The notes under the pieces are model-generated. The model did not search any database. It was given only the letters and a program-made list of their open reading frames with translations, and was not told where the DNA came from. A stretch of 64,000 nucleotides of DNA from Salvia splendens (lineage: Eukaryota > Streptophyta > Magnoliopsida > Lamiales > Lamiaceae): the NCBI RefSeq assembly GCF_004379255.2, contig NC_056048.1, positions 13,105,197 to 13,169,196 on the forward strand. Direction: 5' to 3'. Of the stretch, positions 19,401 to 30,976 are shown piece by piece; position 1 is the first letter of the stretch; each line of letters starts with the position of its first letter. The translations under genes were made by a program, and so were the position numbers.

Positions 19401-21014
19401 CTGTTAAACAAGGAAAGATTGAGGAGGATCAATCACAATGATATTGCATAAATAGTTGAACATAATTAGAGGAGTAGATTGATGGCATTAAAATTAGATT
19501 GATACCATTGATAGTATTCCATATATGTACCTTGTGTAATACCTATAAAAGGAGCAGTCTATGTAGAACTAAAATGATCAAGGAATACACAATAAACACG
19601 TTTATTCTCCTCTATTTTCCCTAACTCTCAAATCATGCATCATGCAAAGTTTACCATAGGCTTGCTCAAAGTCTAATCCCTCCTCTACTAGATGTGATTA
19701 AGAATCAAAAGTTTGAAAGGTCTTTATTTTTTGTTGTAATGTAGGCTCTTTGGTAGGCAATGAATATTTGGCTAAAAAGTGACTCAAAAATAAAAATATC
19801 CCAAGTAGAGTAAAAAATAACTCCACTTTTCTAATAACCCAAGATACTCTTAATATTTATTTTTCTCCTTCAGCTCACTTTCCAAACCTTTGATTTTTCT
19901 CTATTTTCTTCACAACCTTTCACAACTCTTTCTTTTCTTTCTTTTTTTTTTCTTTTTTTTCGTAAGCATCCTTACTAAGATTAAACACACATTTTGAATT
20001 TTTCTATTTCACAATTTGCACTTTTCTATGTTTAAGCACACCACTTTTTTTTTTAACTTTCCTTCTAATCTCTCCAATTCCATTACAAAAGAAATAAAAA
20101 CTATACTAACCCAAGGAATTGTCCCCATTTATTTGGCTTCCAAAAAATATGCTTAAAGGCTCAAAAGTTGGCTCGAGAGGAAAAAATTTGAGAGGGTCGA
20201 AAATTTGGAAATAAAAGTAGCTAAGAAAAGATGGCCTAACATCCTCCTAAATCAACATAAACACTATGTAAACTTGGGCAGACTAGGAGCAAGTTCTAGA
20301 AACATATACATGAATGCAGATAAATCACACAAGAAAGAAATTAGGCTCAAATCTCACAAGGTATAAGCATTATTCAATGCGAACAATCAATTCACTAATT
20401 ATGCACCTTTCTACCAAACCATCATATCAAAACGTCAAGCCATTCTTAATTATGGATGGAATTAAATATCATCGGCAACTAGGTCTAATGTGTCCCTAAG
20501 CATGCGTGTTTCTAAGTTCTTCATGATATGTTCATGACATGGATTCACCTTCAGGATTTTAAAACAAAAACTTAAACTAAAAACATAAAACAAAAACCCT
20601 AAACTCACGGTCCACCACTTCATCCCCCTAAACTTGTTTACAACAAAGTGTAAAATAAGTTTGTAGAGTCGATAGGGACGTGAGAAAACTACTAAAAAGA
20701 AAACATACCTTGAAAAATTTCGTTTAGAGGTTGGACGGGGCGAAAATTCAGAAAGAATCGAAAAAATCGCCCTTGAAACTGCAATTTGGCGGCGGTCGCC
20801 GCGGTGAGCCAGAATGTTTCCAGAATGTGGCCGGCGGGCCACTGCCGCCTCTGCAGCGGTCGCCGGCGAAGGTTAGAACCTGCGAAAATTTTTCAAAGAC
20901 ATGAAAATTAAACACAAAACAAAAGGTACTCAAAACTTTTGCAAAAATTGTCAAAACATGAAAATAAATTGTCTCAAAACAAAAACAACTTATGATACAA
21001 GTGCCCATTTAAAG
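19401..21014. other. decayed gypsy-type non-coding DNA
   Basis: From about 19590 the sequence has T-rich and 'GTTGTAATGTAGGCTC'-like stretches that resemble 3' non-coding parts of plant Athila-type elements. A GC-rich patch at 20770-20870 holds GGCGGTCGCC repeats, like those in the LTR near 44600-44830. No LTR borders or coding domain could be fixed. The cyclin N-terminal exon would be expected somewhere upstream of 19400 but is not seen here. Confidence 0.3.
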
Positions 21015-21437
21015 TCATGATCTTGACTTCTTCAATCTTGAGGAGGAGGAGGGAAACGGGCGTTGAGGTCGTCGAATGCGCCAATAAGATAGGCGATGTC
21101 GCCACTCATGGTTTGGCGCTCTTGTCGAGCCTCGGCAGCCATCCTTTGGAGCTCGGCGATTTGTTGACGTTGATGAACATCTTCTAGCCGTTGATGCTCC
21201 CAAAATTCTTGCTCCGCCGTTCCCCAATCGCCTTGTGCCGCCATTGCATAACGCCCAAAAATCATCCAAAATCCCCAAAGTTTGAAGGGGAAGATGGATG
21301 GGGTATCTAGAGGGTGTCGTTTCCCTTGCCGACACTTTCTTCCACATAGCCTTTTGATCATCCGTCGCAAGGCTAATCCCATAATTCTTTGCATTTTTCA
21401 GGCTTTCCTCTTTGCATTCTTTGCATTTTTCGGGCTC
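21015..21437 (-). pseudogene. unrecognised frameshifted coding fragment with coiled coil
   Basis: Two overlapping minus-strand frames appear to be one gene with a frameshift near 21260-21300. The C-terminal part reads MAAQGDWGTAEQEFWEHQRL, then a heptad-like QRQQIAELQRMAAEARQERQ, and ends FPPPPQD. The N-terminal part is Lys/Cys-rich (EKCKECKEES). It abuts a copia LTR fragment at 21438. It could be the start of a retroelement gag or a transposon-linked host-like protein; I cannot name it. Confidence 0.35.
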
Positions 21438-21585
21438 CCCCAATTAGCTTTTTACTAATTAAATTGAACCAACAATATAATATAAGCTTTAATTGGAATA
21501 TTACGAGCAGCCACTACAGAAGTAATATTGAACTCCCCATCCAAATCTGAAATTATAAGTAATCCGGGTTTCCATTGTTTGACAA

Positions 21586-24500
21586 CCACGTTCGTATTGT
21601 TTCCAATTAGAAGAATGTCAGCTACATATAAAACTTAGAACACAACATTTCCATTTTCAACCTTCTTATACACGCAGCTTTCATTTGGGCACTTTTCAAA
21701 TCCAAACTTGTGAACAGTTTGATCGAAACACAGGTTCCATGATCTAGATGCTTGTTTGAGGCCATAAATGGCCTTCTTAAGCTTTCATACCATGAGTTCC
21801 TTGCCCTTCACAGTATATCCTTCGGGTTGTTCCATGTAGATGGTCTCTTCAAGACTATCATTCAAGAACGCAGTCTTAACGTCCATCTGCCATACATCCC
21901 AATCCATATAAGCTGCAATAGACAGAAGTATCCGGATCGATTTGAGCATGGCCACCGGGGAGAAGGTGTCGTCGTAATCGACACCTTCCTTTTAGGTGTA
22001 CCCCTTAGCCACTAGTCGTGCTTTAAAGACTTTAACTCATCCATCGGGTCAACGTTTATGTTTTTATATCCACTTGCTCCCAATGGCAATACAACCTTCG
22101 GGTAGGACAGACAAATCGTAGACGTCTTTGTCTATCATTGATTGTAGTTCTGAATCCATTGCTTTTACCCATTTGCAATGATTGACATTCGTCTGCGCTT
22201 CTGCAAAATTCCAGGGATCTAATACATTGTTTTCCGAAGAGTGATACATAGATTCTCCCAAACTAATGTATCTATCGGGCTCATGAGAGACCCTCCCATT
22301 GCGACGCGGCACTACAAAATTAGGAGTAGAAGTTGAAATTTCAGGAGTTCTTTGTACACTAGGTACTTGTTCGTGGTTAATGGAACTTGTGATAGAAGTT
22401 AGCTCGTCAAGAGCCACTTCACTGCTGGGTTTATGATTCATTACAAAGTCTTCCTCTAAGAATGTCGCGTGAGTACTCACGATAACTTTCTTGTCTCGGA
22501 GACTATTGAATTCATAAGCTTTCGAACCTTTAGGTTAACCAATAAACAAACATACATCTGTTCTTGATTCTAGCTTAGTTGGATCTTTTTCCAATGCATG
22601 AGCTGGACACCACCATATCTTGAGATGTTCTAGATTGGGCTTGCACCCATTCCACAACTCATATGGAGTAGTAGGAACAAATTTTAATGGTAAATTGTCT
22701 AAAATATGGCTTGCAGAAAGCAAGGCATGTCCCCAAAATGAAATAGGTAGTCGTGCATAACTCATCATCGATCGGACCATGTTCAACAAGGTCCTATTCC
22801 TTCTATCAGCCACGCCATTCTACTGGGGTGTGCCCGGCGCAGTCAATTGGGATTCAATTCCCTCCACCGATAAGTAATCCAAAAACTCGGCACTTAGGTA
22901 CTCGCCTTCGCGATCAGATCGCAGGCTTTTGATCATTTTCCATGATGTGTCTCCGCATAAGCCTTAAATTCTTTGAACTTGTCAAAAGATTCAGACTTGA
23001 AATGCATCAAATAAACATATCCGACTTTCGAGTAATCATCAATAAAAGTGATGAAATAACGATAGCCACCTCTTGCCTCGGTTGACATTGGTCCACACAC
23101 ATCAGTATGAACGAGCTCTAGTACTTCCTTGGCCCTATTACCTTTCACCCTAAATGGTATCTTAGTCATCTTGTCTTCTAAGCAGGATTCACACGTGGAG
23201 AATGTCTATGTTTCTAGACCTTTAAGAAGGTCTTGGTCCACGAGAGTTTAAATCCTTCTTTGGTTGGCATGACCAAGTCTAAGGTGCCATAAGTACGTTT
23301 CGTTCATTGAACTTGAAGGTTCTTTCCTTTTCTTTTTAATTTTCGATGCATTATTGAGTTCTAATTTGCGATCATTAAATTGTGTAGATATGATTGTGTA
23401 CAGATTGTTTTCCATAATACCACGATAGATATAAGAGCCATCTTTCTTAATAATGCAATTGTCATTAAATGAAATCGAATATCCATCAATAACTAAGTTA
23501 GAAACTGAAATTAAATTTCTTCTAAATGAAGGTATCAACAAGACATTCTTCAAAATCAAAACTCTATCACTACTAAAACACAAATTAACGTCTCCCACTG
23601 CAACGCCCGCCACTTTAGTAGCGTCGCCCAGCTGGACCTCGATCACACGATCATATAGCCGCCTTGTCACCTGTATTAAATCAGGATCAAAACAAATATG
23701 ATCAGTAGCTCTCGTGTCAATAACCAAAGTATAAGATGATATCAAAGCCAAACATGACTCGACAACTATAGCTTGGTGCATACCTATCGCCTTAGCCCTT
23801 TTAGGGCAATCCTGCTTCCAATGCCCCTTCTGTCCACACTTGAAACACTTTCCTGTTTGCTTCTTATTAGGATTCCTCTTCTTCTTTCCCTTAGCATCCT
23901 TAGCAGCAACCTGGTTCGTCACTTTCTTCCTTCCTGCGCCAGGCCTAGGGCCAGAGGAGTGATGTGTCGAACTAACCATCGTTGCCTTAGCTTGGATCAT
24001 AAGATCCTCCGCCGACTGAAGTTCAGACAGCAATTTAGCCAAAGTGTACTTCCTTTTGTTCATCTCAAAGTTGAGCTTGAACTGCTGAAAGCTAGGGGGT
24101 AGACTTTGAAGGATGATGGTGACTTGGGACTCGGGATCGATCATCCCTCCCAAAACCTCAATTTGATTGAGGTGGCTCATCATCTCGAGGACGTGGTCCC
24201 TTCCAGAAGATCCTTCCTTCATAGTCTTCGCCATGATACTCCGAAAGGCTTGAGACTTTGTCGTTCGATTCTGAGTACCAAAAAGATTCGTGAGATTTTG
24301 CATAATCTCGACGGCAGTCGCTATGGCATCATGCTGATGTCTAAGCGCTGTTGACATGGAGGCCAACATATAACACTTAGCCATCTTATTTGTCGTATGC
24401 CATCGTTTATGCGTATCTCGTACTGTCGGCACGGCATTAGCCGCCGGCACTGGAGGCCGTGGAGTAGTGAGCACAAACTTGTACTCATCAGCCGTGAGAA

Positions 24501-24588
24501 CGATGTCCAAATTTTGTTTTCATTTTATGTAATTTTGGACCTCGAGTTTGTTTTCTTTAAGAATTGCAGATAGAGGATTGAGTGACAT
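21586..24588 (-). pseudogene. copia 2 gag-pol (defective)
   Basis: The ATG at 24588 opens MSLNPLSAILKENKLEVQNY and meets a stop two codons later. The same frame then gives the UBN2-type gag (LDIVLTADEYKFVL...LFGTQ), a Lys-rich linker and an intact zinc knuckle, CFKCGQKGHWKQDC. The protease motif is DTRATDH, where the family has DTGATDH. GAG-pre-integrase (LWHLRLGH) and integrase (HTDVCGPM) follow, then frameshifts, a spacer and reverse transcriptase (DVKTAFLN, IYGLKQASR). The catalytic box reads YVADILL, with Ala for the first Asp. The coding region ends just after this box at a deletion junction. Confidence 0.8.
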
Positions 24589-26530
24589 TGTGACGGTTTA
24601 GGTTGCACTACAAAACAGAAGATTTACTATTTGTCATAAAATTATGTAATGAAATTGAAGTGATTAACCATAGAACTTTTCAAAATCTTACAACTGTAAA
24701 ATTAAAATTTTGTACCCTCAAGCAGAGGTCAATACGCATTAAAATTTTAACATTTTTAATGGTCACAACGCCGACGAATAGTCCAGAGACCACAGCACGG
24801 AATGGCCGGCAAATGTTGCCTAAGCACGACCATCTGATTTAGCATTACATAATCTCGTTTCTACAACACACTCCCATAACAATGCTCATGAGTTGATAAC
24901 AAGAACAAGCTATCTCCCAAATTCTGTTTGGACTTCTGAAACTCGTAATTTCTTAGGATTATTGTCCCCACAGCATGTGTGGCGATAATATTGGAAACTA
25001 CTTTCTAGTCCATACTATTAACATTAGAGAAGTCCACCTATACGAACTCGCTATTCTTAGGATTATTGCCCCCACAGCATGGGTGGCGATAATATTCAGA
25101 AAATGGCTTCATAAGTGGACCAATCGATGGAGACCATATACAAAACATAGTTTGTAATTATCGCTTAGATATTTGAGTTATGGTTTTTCATTAATTATCC
25201 TTAGCCTTAAGGCAGAAAAAGGCTTAATTAAATTCTGTTGGCATTTAATTGACTGGATAATTAAAACTTTTATCATCCTTTAACATCTTATTTAAGGAAG
25301 ATATATTAATTACTAAAGTTCAATCCATATTCATGTCTTCTATAAGGTGTATCTAAAATAAATTAAATTATTTATATCTTGGACTGACATGAATAATTAA
25401 ACTTAAATTAATTCCTCATTCAAGATTAAGAAGAGAATAATCTTATTATTTGATGTATTCCTACATATCTATCCTTATAAGGATTTTAGATATATATAAT
25501 AATTAGGAAACTATTAAATTATTCTTGTGCATATCATCTAGGAATAAATAAATATATTTATTTCCATATATATAGTCAATAATCAAAATATTCCTAAAAT
25601 CTAAGGAAATCATCCCAAAAAATTTTATTTCCATTAAATAATAATATTTTAATGATTTCATTAAATTTCTAAGATTAAATAATCATAAAATAATATTTCA
25701 TCGTTATCTCGTCGATCGAGGTTCGCACGATTGACGACGACGAAAATCTCCGGTGATCAGCTCGCCGGAACGGCGAAAACGCCGTCCAGCTCTCACCGGC
25801 AATCAGCGTAAGTTGTTGCTGCTTCCGTCTCCCTTTTCGGCGTGAAACGCTGTTTGCTCCCTCCGTCGTTGTCGCCCAGCCGCACAGCCAGCGCCACGCT
25901 GCTCCAAGTGATTTCCCTTCTCCATCAGCGACCTCGCGTGAACCAGCAGCGGCCGCACACGGCGGCGCTGCTCCCGATTTAGCATCGCACAACCTAGGGT
26001 TCGACTAGGGTTAGAGTTCCTTTAGGGTTAGGGTTTTGTGATGGAAGAACCATCTTCCACCACTGTCGATCGCCGCTGGGCCGGAGCATGACCTGGACTG
26101 CGGTCCTGCCGGCGGCGTGGACGTGCCCTTGCTCATATTCACATCGCCATTCGATCGCTCCACATGCTCCCACTGTTCGGCCGCAGTTTTTGGAGCATTC
26201 CGGGATCGGCGGTCTCGCCGGCGGCGCGCACGATCCATTGTTCGTTCGCGCGTCGCCGCCAGATCACCTCCCTTTCTCCCACTACGTTAACATCCCTACT
26301 TCGATTATATGTCGCCTGATCCGTGTCGGCGCAAGCGTTGACGGATCAGACGTCTCATATACTCGAATAATTCAAGTTCTTTGATTCGATAGTTCTTGAG
26401 TTCATCATGCATAACATAATAACAACTAAATACAAGAACATGTTTCGAAATAAAAAAAACGCAAGCATATATGAATTTCGGGAAATTTAAATCCAAATAA
26501 TCAGAACCAAAGACTGGCTCTAATACTAAT
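24589..26530 (-). other. long leader of copia 2
   Basis: About 1.9 kb separates the LTR from gag. Next to the LTR, the minus strand reads ATTAGTATTAGAGCCA, a decayed initiator-Met primer site. A GC-rich block at about 25710-26260 has open minus-strand frames of Ala/Arg-rich composition without recognisable domains. A 42-bp direct repeat (24951-24992 and 25054-25096, core CCCCACAGCATG) lies closer to gag. The rest is AT-rich. It is either a naturally long leader or host DNA gained by the element. Confidence 0.45.
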
Positions 26531-27926
26531 TGAAGGGGTTGGCTGCGGAAGCGTGTGTTCAAATAAATCAGATAATGAAAGCGATCTATTTAGCAGATTA
26601 TTTAGACAAATTCTATTCGCGAAATTATCACATGTATCATGCTCATAACTCAAATAAAACATGTTTTAAGTATAATTGAAACCTAAAACATGCTTTTCTA
26701 CGGATTAGCTATTTTACCTTGATGATTCTTCAAAGAATCGAAGATAGCTAGCGCCTTCTCCACATGAAGATCTTGAGTACTAAACCACGGATCTTCTGAC
26801 TGGTTCCCGGACTGTAAACTGATGTCAGGGTGGGTTGATCTCACCAGAATACTAGGACTTAAATAAAGAAGACATAAAGTGTGTTTTCTGTCTCTTTTAT
26901 TCTCCTATTTTATGATGAAATTAAGTGTGTTTTCTGTCTCTTTTATTCTCCTATTTATATTAAGTCACATATTGGGTCCAGACAGGGATCTATGAAAGGT
27001 TTTGGATATGAGCTCCCCCAATTAGCTTTTTGCTAATTAAATTGAACCAACAATATAATATCAGCTTTAATTAGAATATTACGAGCAGTCACTAGAGAAG
27101 TAATATTGAACTCCCCATCCAAATCCGAAATTAGAAGTAATCCGGGTTTCCATTGTTTGTTATTTATTTCACACGCTTAAGATAGAAACATCCATTAATT
27201 AATTAGTGTCTACTATAGCTTAATTAATTAACATCTTATTAATTCCAAGAGTGGACTCAGCAAGAAACGCTTATTTATTATTCATAGAGTAATCAAACTC
27301 CAACTGGCTAGGTTCCGAACAATAAAGCCTTATTTCGAGCTCCTCTTGAGGACGTTATCAACCGAGACTCACCTCGCGCACGATTCAACATAATAGCAAT
27401 CCTAGCACCGCTAGATATTAATCACCACTACCCAATATACTAGGATTATTGGGTTGCGAAAAACCCGCACCATTTGGTAACTCAAAGTAGTGCATAATCA
27501 ATACCGTATGCTCAATGTTAACGTACATTGATTAAGAAACAAACAATATCAAGACCTCGTCTTTCAGTAGATAGCATAAAGACTTGTCTCGCTGTTAGAT
27601 CCGATTCAGTGCTCTACCACACCAATGTCATCTTATTTCAGTAAGGCTTAGAAATATGCGGACTGACATTGCAACCTTTCACGATAGGTAGTCTAGGCTT
27701 ATCTGGGTTGTGAAATTCTTATTTTTCTTTGTTCAGAACTGACCGTGTTACCTTAAAGTGGACGACGCCCACAACCGGTCTAATAAAACAAAGACTTAGA
27801 CTTTGTTAAGTTACTTATACATTTTAACATGCAATAAACATCCGTTAAATGTAAAACATAACAACATTATGACAAAAATAATCTGTTTTATTTCTTGGAA
27901 AATAACTATGCTAACTCAATCCTGTT
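26531..27926 (-). repeat. 5' LTR of copia 2
   Basis: Starts TGAAGGGGTTGGCTGCGGAAG on the plus strand (the element's LTR 3' end) and aligns along most of its length with the solo LTR at 42710-44222. A 45-bp tandem duplication lies at about 26870-26960 (GTGTGTTTTCTGTCTCTTTT twice). The outer end is rearranged; see the inverted repeat at 27846-28072. Confidence 0.7.
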
Positions 27927-28072
27927 AGAGATTGTATACTAGAAATCACCTTTAGAGTGGTTGAATATTGTAAAAACTCTTACTTTATTTTCCAAGAAAT
28001 AAAACAGATTATTTTTGTCATAATGTTGTTATGTTTTACATTTAAACAGGATTGAGTTAGCATAGTTATTTT
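27846..28072. repeat. perfect permuted inverted duplication at the copia 2 LTR end
   Basis: Block A (27846-27902, 57 bp) and block B (27903-27926, 24 bp) reappear as exact reverse complements at 27988-28044 (A) and 28045-28068 (B). The order on the plus strand is therefore A, B, spacer, inverted A, inverted B. The spacer opens TGTTAGAGATTGTATACT, which looks like the start of this LTR family in the opposite orientation. Confidence 0.85.
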
Positions 28073-28411
28073 CAGTTGATCAGTTAGATAAGTTTCTTTT
28101 GTCAACCAGTCAAGTAGGATAAATCTTAGCACACTCTGTATGCGTGGCAGCAGCCATCCCCAAAATGTCAACAACACATGACGAAGCTTCTTCATCTCCG
28201 TGGGATTCGACCTTTACATCCCTTTACTAGTTAATAGTATTGCGGGTTAAGGTTTTTAAGGTTCTCTGTTCTGGTTTGCGCACCCGACGACACGTAGATA
28301 AAGCTTTAGGAATCGTCTTGATCAGTCGATCGATGTACTCTTGATCAGTCTGCGTTTATTTTCCATTTTATATTGCGTGAACTAGAAACAGAGTGACACT
28401 CCTTCAGAGAT
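28073..28411 (+). repeat. LTR-like retrotransposon fragment
   Basis: Contains GGGATTCGACCTTTAC, TATTGCGGGTTAAGG and GCGCACCCGACGAC, phrases typical of LTR tails of plant retroelements. No ends or coding region found. Confidence 0.35.
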
Positions 28412-28470
28412 CCTATTACCATTTATGATAAAAGTGAATCAGGACTCCTATTTTCGGACAGAGTGAGTAT
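28412..28470. mobile_element. Stowaway-type MITE end fragment
   Basis: GGACTCCTATTTTCGGACAG followed by AGTGAGTA is one terminal inverted repeat with part of the interior. The other end is missing. Confidence 0.45.
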
Positions 28471-28604
28471 AATTTTAATTATTTCATACAAATATTATTA
28501 TTATAAAAATAATTATTTAAATTTGTAATATAATTTAAAATTATGTATCATAGTACTTAACTATATTAATAACTATAATTATAATTATTGTTATAATAGT
28601 ACTA

Positions 28605-28636
<32 letters not shown>

Positions 28637-29476
28637 GAGTGAACTGCCTCAAAAGTCTCTAACAATTTTTGGTTGTGACACCACAGATCCCTAATAAAAA
28701 TAAATAGCGCTGGAAGACCATAACGTTAAATATAATCACGAATGAAGTTTTTTAGCCACTTTTCGGACAAAAATGCCCAAATAGATTGAAGGGTATTTTT
28801 GGCAATCCCTAAATTCGTTGGCTTATGAATTCTGTCACATTTCTGTCAGCAACTTCTTATGTGATTTCCTAATAAGTTCTAGTACTTCATACTTGATTAA
28901 AGTTTTGTCAATATTTGTACAGAAAAAAATTTCTTATATCCCTTTATTTCTAATTAGTGGTAACAATATACTAGTTATATCATGTAAGAAATTCATTGAG
29001 AAACAACAAAATATATGAAAATATGAAGTTATTTATGCAATAAAATTCGAATCAATAATACACAGAATTAAAAATATTTCACATTTAATTAAATGATACA
29101 GTAATTATTATCTTGAAAACACTGACATTTAAAATATGTATTTCATTATATATCATCGAACTAATTTGTTACTCTAAGCCTAACTTTAAGACATTTTTTT
29201 ATTATTGATATTTTATTGAGAATTTTAATATAGCTCAAATTAAAAATTTTAACATCATATGAACATTCAATCTTTAGATATAAATTGCATAGTTTCTTGT
29301 CATTCATGATAAAATTGAAACATATGTAATATTTTGAAAATATTCAAGCATGTGATATTAACTATCTAATCCTTGGAGATTTTTTTTTATTAATAATAGT
29401 ATTTTAAATTAATACTATAAAATTATGATATTTTCATAATAAATAAAATTGATCCATAAATTAAGGTAAAAACAAC
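28471..29476. other. very AT-rich non-coding DNA with a TTA microsatellite
   Basis: No coding frame. A (TTA)n run occupies 28606-28637. The remainder is AT-rich with short poly-A/T runs. Confidence 0.4.
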
Positions 29477-29822
29477 TACTCCCTCCATTCCTGAAAATTT
29501 GTCACATTTCATTTTCGGCACTCGTTTTGGAAAAATGATAATAAATAGTTAAGATGGAGATAGTAAAGTAAAGAGATAATAATATAAAGAAACTCTTATC
29601 TACGTTAATCTCTCTCTTACTTAATTTTTCACATACTTTACTTTTTTCTATTTTTCTACTTTTCTCTCTACTTTAACTATTTAAATATTATTTTCTTAAA
29701 TCTTAAATCTTAAATCTTAAATCTTAAATCTTAAATCTTAAATCTTAAATCTTAAATCTTAAATCTTAAATCTTAAATCTTAAATCTTAAATCTTAAATC
29801 TTGTCTTGGGATATATGGAGTA
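29477..29822. mobile_element. Stowaway-type MITE with an expanded heptamer repeat
   Basis: Bounded by TA. The left end is CTCCCTCCATTCCTGAAAAT and the right end is the decayed TTGGGATATATGGAG. The right half is occupied by about 15.6 copies of TCTTAAA (29694-29802), an internal expansion not seen in the other MITEs here. Confidence 0.7.
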
Positions 29823-29905
29823 ATTTTTTTTCTTGGAAGGCCCTTAATTGCCTACTGAAATGACATGTGTTCACAGCTTTATTTCTAAATTCCAAAATAA
29901 TTTTA

Positions 29906-30742
29906 GAGCATCCACAGTAGTGCCGATATTCCGACGGACATTCCCGCGGACATCCCAAAAATACCTTCTGCCACGTCATAAAGACTTCTCACTGCACTGT
30001 CACGTCATAAGGACTTCTCACTGCACAGTGGCAGACATCCCCAAGGACTTCCCACAATAATAAAAATTCACAAATTCACCAAATTAAACAATTTACGGAA
30101 TTAAAATTTCATTAAGTAAAAAAAGAAAAGTACATTTCAACAAAAAAACTAAAAAAAAGTACACTTCAATAAATACAAAATCCATCAACGACGACCCCTC
30201 CGCTGCTATACTTCTTCAATTATATCGTTCTGGAATCGAATATGAGCTTGTTTTTGGCGCATGTCGTGTTGGTTATTTTAGTGTAATTGGATTAACTTGA
30301 TTGATCAATATTGTCATAATAAGACATCATATAAGTTTGGAAGTGCGGAGTACACGCTTGTTTGAATTCATTATTATTAGACGGGGGTTCGGGGGCAGGG
30401 ACCCCGAGTTGCAGGGTCCAAGGGGCAGAGCCCCTGGCTGGGGTCGAGCTGTGGAGAAAATTTATCAGGAAATATAATTTCTGATAGAGAGAGATACTCA
30501 TTAATACAAGTGGTGCGAATGAAATATAAAATAATCGGGACGTCCGCTCGGACGTCCATAAGGTCAACGCAATGACGGACGTCCGCAAGAACGTCGCGAC
30601 GGACATCACGAGAACGCCGCGAAACTCCAGTGTCCGGAGCGGATGTCTATATCCGCGTCACTGCTGCTCAATGGCGGAAGTCCCGCTCGGAACTCCGGCA
30701 CGCCGGCCTGACGTCAGCCGGGACGGGCGCTATTGTGGAGAC
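29906..30742. mobile_element. DNA transposon remnant (PIF/Harbinger-like?)
   Basis: The left end GAGCATCCACAGTAGTGCC and the inverted right end GTCTCCACAATAGCGCCC form imperfect terminal inverted repeats. They are followed inward by GACGTCCGC-type repeats on the right. No transposase is visible. A segment at about 30375-30545 (GGGGGTTCGGGGGCAGGGAC ...) looks like a piece of an LTR inserted in it. Superfamily is uncertain; no clear target duplication was found. Confidence 0.45.
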
Positions 30743-30882
30743 AATACTAAATTGTCATATAGTCGCTCAGCATTCCCGAGTCCACTTGCGAGAGAATGGT
30801 CGTGGCTCGCACGCGCAGATCGCTTTTTTGTGAATGGTCAAATTCAAGAGCCCCACTTCCCGCATTAAAAAGCTACGCAAAA

Positions 30883-30888
30883 TTTATA
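30883..30888 (+). promoter_or_regulatory. candidate TATA box of the F-box gene
   Basis: TTTATA lies 94 bases upstream of the ATG at 30977, between the transposon remnant and the coding region. Confidence 0.3.
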
Positions 30889-30976
30889 CCGTTGTTTCTT
30901 TCTCCAATAATTGGAACCACTTTCTCTCTCCACTTCACTTGCTCTATACGCGGCGGCGCGTGTCTTTTACGAAGAA

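Larger units (their letters stand above)
21438..27926 (-). mobile_element. Ty1/copia retrotransposon 2, 3' truncated
   Basis: A minus-strand element with 5' LTR 26531-27926, primer site, about 1.9 kb of leader, gag-pol from 24588, and an abrupt end inside reverse transcriptase at 21586. It is joined there directly to an LTR-interior fragment (21438-21585) that matches about 27008-27160. The rest of pol and both ends of the 3' LTR are missing. Confidence 0.8.

Noticed and set aside
20462..20842. 126-codon minus-strand frame with Phe/Leu-rich middle
   Set aside because: Low-complexity AT-rich sequence joined to a GC-rich LTR-like patch; no domain, splice sites or conservation argument.
29694..29802. 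Regular short repeats as a CRISPR-like array
   Set aside because: The unit is a seven-base direct repeat with no spacers, inside a plant MITE.
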